Shown: piece by piece, positions 22,416 through 34,271 of the stretch
Position numbering within the stretch: the stretch's first letter is position 1
Layout: each line of letters starts with the position of its first letter
DNA from: Petaurus breviceps papuanus
Taxonomy: Eukaryota > Chordata > Mammalia > Diprotodontia > Petauridae
Assembly: GCA_028583685.1 (NCBI GenBank)
Contig: JAMXIF010000051.1
Location: forward strand, 45,851,029-45,915,028
Length of the DNA stretch: 64,000 nt
Direction: 5' to 3'
Position numbers and translations under genes: made by a program
Notes under the pieces: model-generated
What the model was told of the DNA's origin: nothing
The model's database searches: none
What the model saw: only the letters and a program-made list of their open reading frames with translations

Positions 22416-23540
22416 CATCTATAAAAATATGAAGGGTCCAAATGAACAAAATAACAAGAGTTTTAGAATAGCTTATTTGCAAAAAAGAATAATTCGGTGA
22501 GTCATAAATGAGTTTACCCAAAGAAGAAGGAAATTATTTTTAATTTAATGTTCCAAATGGATTTTCAAGTGAATTTTAACAAATCTTTCCATAACAGTTA
22601 ATATCTATGTTAATATATGTATGCATATACATGCATACACATTTATATATGTGGGCACATACATACATGTGCATACATGAATATATACATGTGTGTATAT
22701 GTTCAAAAGTAGAGAAAGACTATGTACTATAAAATTTCTTTGATGGAACAAATGCAGACTTTATACCCAAACCTGGCAGGCATAAAATAGAGAGAAAGAA
22801 CTACATGCCAATGAATATTGATTAAAAAATGTACACAAATACAAGCAATCTACAGTAATATAATTGATCCAAAACAAATATTTTTATGATATTACATTGT
22901 AAGAGACTGTCTTTTACCTTTCTTTATACCTCTAGGGATTAGCACTAACATATAGTAGATATTAATACATGTTTACTGACTGACAAAATAGCATTTGTAG
23001 CAGAAACCCTCAAAAATTGGTAGAAAATTATCATAATTACCCATTACCAATAAAGGAAAAATCTTATTTTAAAATTTAAAATTTTATTAATATTAAAAAT
23101 TCTATGAACTCTTTCTTCTTTAATATCATCAAAACACATTTGTAACCAAAACAGGGGTTATTTTCAATGGAGAAACACAAAAATCTTTCCCTCTATTCAT
23201 AGTGGCAAAGCAAAGATGCCCCAGTACGATTCATCATAATTGTGTACTAGAGATACTAATTATAGTAATGATAGGACAGAAATTAAATGTACAAACATCT
23301 TTGATGGAAACATTATATTTTACGTAGAAAATCTCATGGAATGAACAAATAAGTCAGTAGATATCATAGACATCTAAGTAGTTACCCAAATCATCAACAT
23401 TTCTATGGCATATATTCACAAAAGGAAGCCATACAGAGAAGACATTCCAAATAAACATAAAATTCATTAAGCACTTTGAAATTAGCCAACCACAATATAC
23501 TTGGGACTTACTACAACAGCTGTTATGAGGAGCCCCCACC
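22416..23540 (+). mobile_element. L1 ORF2 relic (part 2)
   Basis: Resumes the L1 that stopped at 19197. 'tgagtcataaatgagtttacccaaagaagaaggaa', 'acatctttgatggaaacattatattttacgtagaaaatctcatgg' (from the reverse transcriptase palm and connection) and 'ggaagccatacagagaagacattcc' (later ORF2) appear in sense order. A CA/TA-rich run lies at 22612-22700. An L2-type tail ('agcactaacatatagtagatattaatacatgtttactgac') lies at about 22893-22985. Confidence 0.72.
22893..22985 (+). mobile_element. L2 LINE 3' end fragment
   Basis: 'acctctagggattagcactaacatatagtagatattaatacatgtttactgac' is a worn L2 terminal sequence inside the L1 relic. Confidence 0.6.
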
Positions 23541-24190
23541 AAGTTGCTCATTTCACTCACCAATTGATTCTCCAGTAATCTCTACCTCCCAACTAGAAAC
23601 CCTGTTTATCTAAGGCTGACTCTACCCTGAGCACTGCTTACTGATTTTTGAGTCCTTTTCTCTGGGCTTCTTATCATGAGAAGCCCCAATTATGTTGCTC
23701 ACTGGACTTCACTATCTTGACTTCTATTTTTCTATCTCCAATGCTTAGAAAAGTGCCTGAAGTACAGTAAAACTATACTTCCCATCAGTACTCCAAAGGT
23801 TTCTACTTCTACCTTGGTTTCTACTCCACAGACTATTATGCCTCCTTTAGGATAAGATCTGAAATCTCATCTCCATTCTGGTTGTCTCAGTTTTTTTTTT
23901 TATATTCAGCACCTTCTTATCTACCTGTCTTGCCTCACCCTTTTGATTGGAATATGGAGGGTGTAGCAGTAAATTTTAATAGCCTTCCCTTGTAGAGAGG
24001 GCTCTGAACTTTCCAGGTAACTCACCATTCCCTGTCAGCAGCTCTGCCTTTATGGAAAATCATGCTCTTATGGGCCAGGTATTCCTTGGGCAAAGTCTGT
24101 CTTTTTTTTCCTTATATGTATCCCTAGAGTTTAGCACAGTGCTTGGCACCTAGTATATACTTAATAAATGTTTGTTGACTTACACTGAAT
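23541..24190 (+). mobile_element. L2-tailed insert within L1 relic
   Basis: The block ends with a clear L2 terminus (24112-24185: 'tatccctagagtttagcacagtgcttggcacctagtatatacttaataaatgtttgttgac'). The part before it is unassigned and contains two similar words about 145 bases apart (near 23525 and 23670, 'gaggagcccccaccaagttgctca' and 'gagaagccccaattatgttgctca'). Confidence 0.55.
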
Positions 24191-24199
24191 TTAAATTTA

Positions 24200-24730
24200 A
24201 CTAAATATATAGTAAAATACTTCATAAGAAATAAAGGATGGATAATTAGAGCAATAGTCATTGCTTATAATTATACAGTCCCAAAATAATAAAACAATCT
24301 ATCTAATTTACAGATTTAGTGCAATACCAATCAAATGCTAAAATGTTACTTTATAAAGATAGATAAAATAGTAAAAAAAAATTCATTGAGAGGATCAAAA
24401 GGTTTAAAACTCAAGGAGAATAAAATAAAAGCCTAAATGAAGTGACATAAAATTACAAGACTGCAAAGAAAATATAAAGCACTAATCATCAAAACTATGT
24501 GGTAATAGTTTTAAAATATCCCCAGATATACCAAAATACTCAAAATGGGACTTTCTTTGTGGTAAGGAACTCCAATCAATTAGGGAATGGACAAGCAAAT
24601 TATGGTATGTGGATGCAATGGAAATGTATGGCAGTGTTCTCTGAGAGTCAGTAAATGAGGAATGTAGAGAAAAATGGGAAGATTTTAGGAACTGATACAG
24701 AGTGAAGTGAAATGAATCAGGATTAAATGA
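24200..24730 (+). mobile_element. L1 ORF2 relic (part 3, C-terminal region)
   Basis: Sense words from the ORF2 end: 'ggtaaggaactccaatcaattagggaatggacaagcaaattatggtatgtgg' and 'gatacagagtgaagtgaaatgaatcagg', the typical marsupial L1 C-terminal sequence. Confidence 0.75.
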
Positions 24731-24734
24731 ATAA

Positions 24735-24985
24735 GTGCATGGAAAGGCATTTGTTAAATGCTTACTAGATGCTTAGCAGAGTTCTAGTTCTCGAGTTACA
24801 CATAAAAACATGAAATAACGTCTGCTTTGAAGAAGCTCACAGTTGAATAGAGGGACAAAACTTATAAGGAAGACTTAACACAAAAAACTAGCCGTGTGAC
24901 CTTGGGTCAAGTCACTTAACACCAATTGCCCTCCAAAAACAAAAACAAACAAACAAAAAACAATTTATAAGGAAGAATGATATAA
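24735..24985 (+). mobile_element. Family B repeat 5' end split by truncated WSINE
   Basis: 'ggcatttgttaaatgcttactagatgcttagcagagttctag' and 'gaagaagctcacagttgaatagagggaca' are family B. At 24874-24963 lies the 3' half of a WSINE ('ctagccgtgtgaccttgggtcaagtcacttaac') with a CAAA-rich tail, flanked by the 12-base repeat ttataaggaaga (24862-24873 and 24964-24975). Confidence 0.8.
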
Positions 24986-25262
24986 CCAATCACGACAAGA
25001 ATGTAAATATAAATTTTACTCAAAGCCATCTGAATTCTGATTAAACAAAATACCTGATTGCAATTACAGATAACCATCCCCTCATTGGGGAGGTGGGGTT
25101 ACTACAGGTGTAAAATGTAGCATACCCTGTCAGATGCAGTCCCTGTGCCGCTTGTTTTCCTTTCTTCCTATGCTACAAGAAATGTTTCAATGATGGTGCT
25201 ATATTGGGGAATGACTGTGAGACAAAGAAAAAATGGAACCAGTAAAATATAAAAGAAAGTAA
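24986..25262. other. No recognised feature
   Basis: Unassigned AT-rich DNA with no gene signal. Confidence 0.45.
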
Positions 25263-25263
25263 A

Positions 25264-25590
25264 TAGAAATATTTAGAAATGAAGGGATTTATCTGGATTA
25301 GCAGTTCGTAAAGTATAATCAGTCCAGGACTCTACTTTGGATCCTTAAAATTCTTTCAAGGGTTCCACAAAGTCAAAATTATATTCATCATAATACTAGG
25401 ACGTTTTCATTTCTAACATGTTAAATATTAATAGCTAAAATCTATCAAACAAAATCGCTTTGAAGGGTCCTCAGTAAGAGTGTAAAGGTGTCCTGAGACC
25501 CCTTTACAAAAAAAAAAAACTCTGAGAACTGGACTGGCTGACTTCTAAGTCCCATTTCAATTCTGACATTTTGTGACTCTATGAGAAGTT
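25264..25590 (+). mobile_element. MIR 3' part split by hAT MITE
   Basis: 'gaaatgaagggatttatctggatta' (25278-25300) continues after the MITE as 'ggactggctgacttctaagtcccatttcaattctgacatt' (25531 on), the normal MIR/L2 3' order. Confidence 0.75.
25303..25530. mobile_element. hAT-Charlie-like non-autonomous transposon
   Basis: 228 bp with inverted ends AGTTCGTAAAGT and ACTCTGAGAACT. Flanking 8-base repeats ggattagc and ggactggc (6 of 8 alike) fit hAT insertion. Internal words 'ttctttcaagggttccacaaagtcaaaattat' and 'agagtgtaaaggtgtcctgagaccc' are known from hAT-Charlie MITEs. No coding capacity. Confidence 0.78.
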
Positions 25591-25739
25591 GGAACTCAAA
25601 GAATGACTAACACATGTAAGCAAAGAGGAGTGTAAAGGACATTCTTAGCAGTGGGCATAGAGAAAGCAAAGATTTAGGAGTAAAACTATACATGAAACAA
25701 CCTGGTGTTGATGATGGCCAATTTGATTTGAAAGAAATA

Positions 25740-25870
25740 TTTAGGAAAAGGGATAAGGGCCCACCTTTATTCCAAGTCTTTTCTATACCTCAGTTTCCTT
25801 ATCTGCAAAATAGGATAGGGGTGGACTTGATAGCCTCCAAAGTTCCTTCTACATTGTTTTGTGTCTTTTC
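25740..25870 (+). mobile_element. MIR 3' part
   Basis: 'cctcagtttccttatctgcaaaataggataggggtggacttgatagcctccaaagttccttctac' is the sense MIR 3' half. Confidence 0.75.
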
Positions 25871-26515
25871 TTACCACTTCCTAACTTTCTCTTTCTCCTC
25901 TACAATATGCTTGTCCATATTCCAGCCAAGATCAACCAAAACTTATTTCAGTCACATTTCCTTTTGGCCAACTGACATATTGGAACATATTAAAAACAAG
26001 CAGTTTAGCTAATCCCCAGTAATAACTGACAATAGCTTAATGTGTTACCCCTGGAGTGAGTATTTGCATTTTAATGGAAGTTTCATAAAGATGCCCACCT
26101 CCAGGGAATCTTCCCCAGTAGCAAGGGATAGAGATCAGTCGTGGATGAATCTATACAAGTTATCACTGCCCAGATTACCGTTTAAATATACACTATTTCC
26201 TGAGATTAGGAAAGGACGGGGCTTTAGAATGGACTACACAGAGACACCCAGGGCAACACAAATATCACTGGTATATATGGAAATAGTGGATCTTTATCTC
26301 AACTCTTATTCATATACTACCAGTTCTTTTTGCTAGGGGACAGTTTGCTACAGTTTGGTTTTAGAGATATGCCTGAGAGGCAGAGGGATTCTTCCAATGC
26401 TTTGGGCATGAGTATACCATTCTGGTGTGTCTCCCCAAATACTAATCATTAATAATTACTGTCCAAATATAATTTGCCAGTACCACTTAGTATCTCCCCA
26501 GGATCACTGATAGCC
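25871..26515. other. Unassigned DNA
   Basis: No repeat or gene recognised. The 98-codon frame at 26040-26336 has no familiar motif. Confidence 0.45.
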
Positions 26516-27499
26516 CATTTAAGTCAATTAGCTTTTACAAAAAGTTATTTACTGAAAAGATATAGGTGGGAAAATACAAACACAATCCCCTAAAGCTGGA
26601 ACACTCCCTATCTCTACTACTTTGGTCCCCGGTGAAGTGGAATATAAAGTGTGTTCAGAGAAGACTAGCATCTCTGATGTCAGGGGTGCTGAGCACTTTT
26701 CAGGGCTGCTTTCCACCTTTGGTGTCCTCCTGATGCAACTAACTCTCACCCGTGGCTCCAAGGAGCTATGCCATGCTCAGTGGCCACAACCCAGTAAAAC
26801 ATTTCAGCAGATGGGCTAAACCAGGCTGAGGGTAAATGAAGGGTCTCAAACCCACTGGTAAGTTAAAGGGGTGTCTACTCCAAGCACGTGAGAACTTGCA
26901 GTGGTATAATGGAAGGATGAGAACACTTCACTCCAAAAGTCATGAAGAAAACTGAAGCAGGTGTTGAGGAGGATTTAGATAATGGTTAAACATTGAAGAC
27001 ACCAAAGTCAACCACTATATCTCAAGCCATCACCAGCCATTTTGACTCTGTCCTGCCACTTAACTGTGATGACTCTGGAAGGGAGAGTGAAGCCAATGAA
27101 TTTGTGCAACTCTGATTCACTTAAATTCCAATTTTCACGTGAATCAAAAGGCATCACCGATACCACTTTACTACTTTTACCTATCTCAAAGTCCTGTGGT
27201 TACAGGCTAGTGATGAAGCAGCAGGTACAGATACATTGGGAGATATAGAGGCATACAGGCATTGCAGATCATAGGGTTGTCTTCTCACTGCAAACAGAAG
27301 CAGAATTCGATAGTCCCCTGGGTGACTGAGCAGCCTTTTAAGGATAGCATTGCTCATCTCCTGGTGTGAGGAGAGACTAGAAAATGTGCCCTAAAATTTG
27401 TCTGCTTACCCAACATTGGCCTGATTACCACAGGATGTGGGATCCCACCCTGTTGTCAAAAATATGAAAAATGTATGGAAACTTCTGCAAAGATGATTC

Positions 27500-28200
27500 C
27501 ATTAACCATGGATGGTGTACACAGTCATAGATAACTCAAAATGCATTAAAACTGAAAGACAAACAACTTTTGTTACAAGAGAACTCAGCAGTTACCATGT
27601 GCAAATAGCAGCCCTGAGTGAAACAAGGCTGGCCTATGAAAGACAGCTTAATGAAAAGTTGGAGCTGGTTACACATTTATCTGGAGTGACCACAGTGAAG
27701 AGGAGCACTGTGAAGCTGGCGCATCCACAACCCAAACTAATCTAGCTTATAGGTCTGCCAAAAGGATTGAATAACAGACCCATTACAATAGGATTCCCAC
27801 TTGAAGGAAAATGCCATGCCACTATCATCAGTGTGTATGGTCAAAGAACTTTTTTTCTTTTTAATGAATACCGTGAAACCCTTATCATAAATGTGCCCAA
27901 AGAAGACAAACTTATAATCCTGGGTTGCTTTAATATTAGTGTAGGCTCACACTATCGGGCATATCAGGTTGTCCTTCAGAGGAATGGAGATAGAAACAGC
28001 AACAGGAAGTCACTTAATACTGAAGACTCGGGCATCTCATGGCCTCATCACCAACATTGTCTTCTGTTTACCTATGTGCAATAAAACTTCATGGATGCAT
28101 ATTTGCAGCAAACATTGGCATTTAATAGACTGTGTGATTGTAAGGAAAATAAGACAGACAGGATGTGAGAGTGATGAAGGTAAGGCATGAAGCAGAGGGC
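27500..28200 (+). pseudogene. RTE endonuclease domain, decayed
   Basis: Recognisable blocks in order: 'MVYTVIDNSKC' (the WNV/T-start region), 'VQIAALSETRLA' with the metal-binding Glu of the APE-type endonuclease (about 27600), 'GKCHATIISVYG', 'KEDKLIILGCFNISVGS' and 'KTSWMHICSKHWHLIDCVIV' (near 28084). In RTE proteins the fourth block reads GDFN; here it is GCFN, so a catalytic Asp is lost. The blocks lie in more than one frame (27512-27745, 27767-28084, 27969-28190). Confidence 0.87.
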
Positions 28201-28599
28201 TGGACTGATCATAGACTCATCCTCTCCAAACTAAATATTCAAATTTCACAACAATGGTGGCCTCAAGGCAAAATGACTACAAGATGAATTAATGTCAACA
28301 GATTAGAGTGTTTTTGTGAGCAGGAATAATTTTGTTGCTAAAATTAGAAACATTAGGGAAAGTTGAGCCAACACACACTTGGCAACAGTGGAGTAGAAAA
28401 GGATTAGAGAGCTTTCAGAAATATGGTGTACAGCTCTGCCTTTGCTCATTTGAGTCAGAACACTCAGAAACATCAAGACTGGTTTGATGAAAATGTTGGG
28501 GAAATTCAGAAGCAGCTAAATGAAAAATGAGAACTCCACAGGGTTTACCAGCAGGATAGTTCATCCATGTCTAAGAAAGAAATATTTCATTCAATCAAA

Positions 28600-29830
28600 A
28601 ATTAAGTATATATGAAGCTTAGAGAGAAGCAGAATTCTTGGCTCAGTAGGAAGGCATATAAAATTCAGTTTTATGCTGATAGTAATAATACAAAACACTT
28701 TTATGATGCTCTGAAAACTATTTATGGGACAAAGGGCTATGGTGCATCTCTGTTACTCAGTGCTGATGGAGCCCTATTGATTAGTGGTAAGGACATGATC
28801 CTAGAAATATGGGCTGAACATTCTCATAGAATTCTCAACAGAATCATCATCAACCAATGCTAAAGCCATTGACTATTTACCTTAGGCTGAAGTCAGTCCC
28901 TCCCTAAATGAAGTTACAACTGAAGAGGTTTTAAAATGCCATTATGTTCTTTTCATGTTGCAAAGCACCTGGTGCTGATTCTATTCCAGCTGAGATTTAC
29001 AAGGTGGGGGGGGGGTCCATTGTAAATATAAAAGCTGACTGAAATTTTCTGGGTTATATGGCAAGAGGCAGTTACCTCTAATGAGTTCAAAGACACTTCC
29101 ATTGTTCATCTCTATAAAGGTAAAGGAAATAGATTGTCCTATGACAATCACAATCTCTTAGTTTTTGCTGACAAGATTCCTGCCAGAGTCCTCCTCAATA
29201 GGCTGATTCTTCACTTAAAAGATGGACATCTACTTCAGAACCAGTGTGGCTTCAGAAAGGTCTGAGGAATGGTTGAGATGCTGTTTGCTGCCTGACAATT
29301 CCAGGGGAAATGCCAGGAGCAGAACAGAAGTCTGTCCACAACATTTGGAGATCTGACCAAACCTTTGATAGTCAGCCATTAGGACTTAGGGAAAATTATG
29401 TTAAAATTTGGTTGCCCAGAGAAGTTCATCAGTATTGTACATCAATTTCATGCTGGCATGCTTATCCAGATTTGGTATAACGGATGCTGCTCTCGTGCTC
29501 TTGTAGTAACCAGTGGAATGAAACAAGGCTGTGTGCCTGCTTCCATGCTTTTTAACATGATATTTTCAGCCATGTTGCTAAACTCTTCAATGAGGATAAA
29601 TACAGTATTAAGCTCATCTACTGCACTGGTAGAAAATTCTTCAATTGGAAAAGGCACACAAGTCAACACTAAAGTGAATGGAGTGTTGGTGCATGATTTT
29701 TTTTTTGTTTGTTTGCAAATGATTGTGCGCTCGGTGCAGCCTTTGAAACTGAGATGCAACAAAGTTTGGATGGATCTCTGTTGTTTGTTCTCACTTTGGC
29801 CTAATGATTAACACCAAGAAAACACAGGTT
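28600..29830 (+). pseudogene. RTE reverse transcriptase domain, decayed
   Basis: 'YGTKGYGASLLLSADGALL' (28720s), 'ADSIPAEIYK' (about 28975), 'SIVHLYKGKGNRLSYDNH' (29097 on), 'LQNQCGFRKV' and 'SGMKQGCVPASMLFNM' (about 29512) are reverse transcriptase blocks. The active-site FADD box is seen in another frame as FANDCALGAAF (about 29713), with the first Asp replaced by Asn. Fully dead copy. Confidence 0.87.
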
Positions 29831-30659
29831 CCCCATCCACCAGAACCCTACCACCCATACATGGAACCATCTATGACAACAAAAGGAGATGTTTTGAATA
29901 CTGTGGGAAAAGTTCACTTACCTTGGCAGCATACTTTCCAGGGACAGACACGTGTGTTGCCAGAGTGAGCTCAATATTTGGGAGGTTCTGAAGGTAAATG
30001 TGGGAGAGAAGAGGTGTTAGGCTGACCTTCAAATTGAAGTTCTGCAGAGCTATTGTGCTGACCCTATTGTATGCCTGTAAAACCTAGACAGCATACCAGC
30101 ACCATGCCAGGAAACTGAATCACTTCCTTTTTCATTGTCTTAGAAAAATTCTGAAGATCCCTGGCAGGATAAGATACCAGACACTGAGGATCTTTCTTGA
30201 ACTAAATTGCTAAGCATTCCAACTCTACTTGAAAGAGCACAACTCTAATGGGCTGATCACATTGTTCAAATGCCAAATGGAGAACGCTCACAGGGCAAAT
30301 TTTCACATGTCCTGTCAGAAGAACACTTTCCAGGTCTCTCTTAAGAACTTTGGAATTGATTGTGTGACATGGGACACACTGGCACAGGACACCCCCAGCA
30401 TGGCATACCCTTGTCAGAGAAGGTACTGTGCTCTATGAGCAAAGCAGAATTAAAGTAGTTCAAAAGAAATGCCAGATGCACAAATTTAGAGAATCTGTCC
30501 CAAATGTTCACATGGGCTATTTTGTCCCACTTATGCTAGAGCATCCTGAGCTCCTATTGGTCTGATCAGTTACAGTTGGATTCACTGTAACTGAATTCTA
30601 ACATGGTGATGTCATTTTGTTCCTCTTTGAGAACAAAAGACAACAACCAACCAATCCTT

Positions 30660-31410
30660 GAATGTTGAATTGACACACGAAGGGGTTGCTGCAACCATTT
30701 ATCCACTAAGTTCACTTTCAAATGTGTCACTGGCAATGGACAGAAGCTCCCCTTGCTTGCAGACACAATGCCTCAGTTTCTAGGTTGATTCGCTGTTGGC
30801 CAGGCTGGTCCTACAGGTCAATTCTTGGGTTTGTCCTGGGGTGTCCCTTAACTTACTTGGCTCTAACACAGACTCTCATGGATCTCTAGAAGCTCTTCTG
30901 AGCTTTTGAATTGTGCAAGATCATGCTGTTTCCAATGCTGCTTCACTTGTGCTTATTCTGAAGTAGAGAGCTATGTTCTTTCATTACACAAACTTCCAGA
31001 AGAAGGCTTACCAAGCTAATCAAACAAATAATATCTCCTATGCTAAGTATTAAGGAAGATTGGAAGAAAAATCCAACTCAATCCACTCAAGCACTTGCTA
31101 GGGTCTCTATTCCTTTCTTGGTCATTCTCTCTCAAGTTACCTTATACTTTGCACTGTAAATGTCAAAAGATGGTTCTGTATGAAAATGCTACACTGGTAT
31201 TGAAGGTAGTTTGAAATCAATTTAAATATATTCCATTCTTTCCTCAAAACTGGTACAGATGGAGGTTCTGAAGCTTATCTCTGGAGTAAATATGTAGGTA
31301 TATTTGTACACTATTTACTAGCAAGGGAAGAGAAAAGAATAGATTGGATGTCAGGAAATAGGATTTTTTAAACGTGAAATGAAGGAATTGGTCTAGATTA
31401 ACTTGAATGC
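30660..31410. other. Unassigned DNA
   Basis: Moderately GC sequence with no repeat I can name and no convincing coding frame. Confidence 0.45.
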
Positions 31411-31411
31411 C

Positions 31412-31697
31412 TTTACTACATGAAGATGATGATGATGATGACTGACATATAGCACTACCAAGTGGTAGGTATTGTACTAAATGCTTTACAAATATCTCAT
31501 TGGATCCTCCTAATAACCCAAGGTGACAGGTTCTATTATTATCATCTTTATTTTAAAGTCAGAATAGTTGTAGAAGGCAGAAATAAGTGACTTGTCCAAG
31601 GTCACAGAGCTATTAAGTATCTGAGACTAGATTTTAATTCAGTTCTTCTTAACTGTAGATCTGGAACACTATCCACTACACCACCTAGATATTTTCA
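31412..31697 (-). mobile_element. MIR/CORE-SINE copy, antisense
   Basis: 'aatgctttacaaatatctcattggatcctcctaataaccc', 'gtgacttgtccaaggtcacagagc' and 'ccactacaccacctagat' run in reverse order. A (GAT)n patch lies at its edge (31425-31440). Confidence 0.85.
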
Positions 31698-31699
31698 TT

Positions 31700-32975
31700 T
31701 AATGAAAATGTCGTATGGACTATAACTTCTGAACTCAAGATGATGACTCTATATACCTTGTGACACTTCAGTTACCATGGCCTGTCAGTCAATAATATAG
31801 TTTTCAGTGAGAATGCCAGTCCTTCTCTGTCCACACTGTTGGCAACACTCTTCTTCACCTATGGTTAAGATTGGCCCTGGATAGATCTCTATTATACTTC
31901 ATTACTTTATAGACCAGTAAGTATTTCCTTTCTTTCCATAAATTAAGTCAACACATAAATGCTGGAAATTATGTAACCCTTTGAACATTTCTCTAAGCAA
32001 TATTCCAACCATTACAAGTTTCCCCCAGGCATATTCTTTTCTGCCTGAGGCTTATGGCATCCAAGAACTGCCACAGATGGTCAGAAAATGAAACTGGGTA
32101 GTATTAACATCAAATTGTCCACTTTTTTTCATTAAATGGCTCATCCAGAGTCACAAAGTTGCTACCAAAGGGGTGGGACTAGTGAAAGATGAAACATCTG
32201 AGAAAACAAAGGTCCAAGCTTGTGAGCAACGTATTGATTAAGCAATACGTGCCAATTGCCCAACAAATCAGGACCAGTTACCTTTCTCAGCCTTGGCATT
32301 GGACCTAAAATTTAGGGGGAGTCAGATTATTATACATTAAAACTAATCAATAAAGCCAATTAATTAAAAGGAACTAATTAACCAGGATACAACATTAGGT
32401 GATCTTATTTTTAATTGGAGGAAAGAATAGGGACTTTCCAAGCTGGGAGGGGGGAGAATGAACAGGTACAATTCCCTGAAATCAGAAAAATAAAAACAGA
32501 TGTGCCACTCACCCCATCTGTCTGCATATAATCAAAGGAATATGGAAACAATAATTGATTGATCATTATGGGGCCAGTTTTCAGATAAGATGTGGATTGC
32601 TGGAGACGTATGATCATAAGAAAACTCCTCATGTCAATCTTTGTCTGATTGGGTTTCTGGCCAGCATATTCTAGATACTTAGTTAAAGGTCTCTAAACAA
32701 CTGATAGAGGTGGCCAACTTCCCAGGCACTCAGAGCTAGGTTCACAAAATGGAATAGTTTTCATATGACTCCAACTATTGAATAAAGTTTTCTCACGAGA
32801 CAGAAATTGGACTAGACCCATAAAAAAGGAGCTAAGCCAGCTTGAGAATTGAGTCACAAAGTAGAGTTAATGTATTTCACTCAATTCCCACCACCACTTG
32901 TTGGTCCAATCCCCTCAATTCCTTCAGCACCTACCAGTCAGAGCACTGATAACTGTATAACATGCTAAGACATTA
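31700..32975. other. Unassigned 1.3-kb block
   Basis: I recognise no repeat family. It carries AT-rich 'taatcaataaagccaattaattaaaaggaactaattaacc' near 32343 which recalls the TTAATTAA-rich family D at 41 and 47 kb. It may be a worn relative of that family in part. No gene seen. Confidence 0.4.
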
Positions 32976-32979
32976 TATG

Positions 32980-33175
32980 TGTCCATAGAATCAAAGGTCT
33001 TGAAAGCTTGAAGAAATCTAGCATGATCATTTTTTCCTAGCTAAATATGTCAAGATTTTAGACATAAGGCTACTGAGGTCCAGAAAAGTTAAATGACTTA
33101 CAATGTCATATCACTGAGTCGGTGGGACACTATAATCCTGCTATCATGGCTTCCAAAGCAGTACTTTTTCCCATA
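32980..33175 (-). mobile_element. MIR copy, antisense
   Basis: 'cataaggctactgaggtccagaaaagttaaatgacttacaatgtcata' and 'tcctgctatcatggcttccaaagcagtactttttccc'. Confidence 0.7.
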
Positions 33176-33179
33176 ATAA

Positions 33180-33700
33180 ATTTAAATAATTCATTAAACA
33201 TCTATTAAACTGTTATTATATGCAAGGCACTGTTAGGTACAAGGGATACAAAAATAAGAGTAGATAGATATATACATGTATATCTAGATATATACTGTCT
33301 TTCTCATACACACATATATAATATTCATACATGTGCATGTATATATACATATATGTATATGTGTGTATATATGCATGTATAATCTGATGAGATATAATGA
33401 GAGCCTGAACCAAGTTGATGTCAGTGTAAATTGAAAACAGAGAAATAGAACAAGATAAATACATTCTAGATAGATAATTCTAGGGTATAATACATAGGAC
33501 TTGGCAACTGACTGGGCACATTGGTTATGCATATATTGCGGGGGGGAGTGTTATGGGGTAAGAAAAATATAAAGAATGATTGGGATTATAAAACTAAATG
33601 AATGAGGATGGTATTTATGTGGACAGATTTAGCACAATTAGGAAGTGGGTTAAGCTTTGAAGAAAAAGTAAGGAAGCCAAGTTTCTCAACATGGAGGTTC
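33180..33700 (+). mobile_element. Ancient repeat family B copy
   Basis: Starts 'attcattaaacatctattaaactgttattatatgcaaggcactgttagg', is broken by a TA/TG microsatellite (33265-33380), and ends 'gaatgattgggattataaaactaaatgaatgaggatggtatttatg', which fits the later part of the family. Confidence 0.6.
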
Positions 33701-34185
33701 ACATATCGAGAATACAGCTTTAAAGGACACCCATACTTAGTGACCCTTGATAAAATAGCAAGCAATGATCGAGATGGAGAAGGCTTATTTACAGAGTCAA
33801 GAAAAACAAACAAACAAACAGGAGAGAGCAGTGTAGTCCCTTTTTGGCTTCCTATCCATTCAGCCATCTAAACTATTTTTCCCTTGGGACTACTTGACCC
33901 TCTGGTATAGATTTGTCTTCACCTCATTATTAGGATCAATCCTCTTTCTAGGCTAATGACTTCGGCACTCAAAATCAAGTCAGTTTTGTTACTTAGTGTA
34001 TTGTTAGATGGTTGTAGAATTATTGGATGAATGAATGAATACTCAGTTAAGGTACAATTCCAATGATGTATGACGGATGTATTTGATGAATGAGTTGGTA
34101 TACCTATCTGAATTCCTTGCTATGGCCCTTTGTTGGAGAATATGACATTAGAGCAGCTGCTAGTCTAGAAGACTGTGGTCTGGAG
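33701..34185. other. No recognised feature
   Basis: Unassigned sequence with (TGAA)n at about 34026-34040. No gene seen. Confidence 0.45.
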
Positions 34186-34271
34186 CAGAGTCATCAAACA
34201 TAGAACCCATGGTCTGGGATCCTGATGGAAGGTTTAGTGGCTCCCATACCTACTTGAGTTTGACACTGTTG
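34186..34271. mobile_element. Short hAT-like MITE (tentative)
   Basis: Ends CAGAGTCATCAAACATAG and, inverted, CAACAGTGTCAAACTCAAG resemble the CAG-GTCAAAC terminal repeats of hAT MITEs. Flanking octamers gtctggag and ctctaaag share 5 of 8 bases. 86 bp, no coding. Confidence 0.45.

Larger units (their letters stand above)
26520..30655 (+). mobile_element. RTE-clade LINE, nearly full length, decayed
   Basis: An RTE-type LINE of about 4.1 kb. It has a 5' UTR (about 26520-27480, shared with the RTE-derived SINE at 12 kb), an endonuclease region (27500-28200), reverse transcriptase (about 28600-29830), a C-terminal part ending near 30560, and a short 3' end 'gatgtcattttgttcctctttgagaacaaaagacaacaac' (30608-30655). 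RTE elements encode one main protein with an apurinic-type endonuclease and a reverse transcriptase, and move by target-primed reverse transcription. This copy has many stops and shifts and changed catalytic residues, so it is inactive. The left edge is approximate. Confidence 0.88.
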
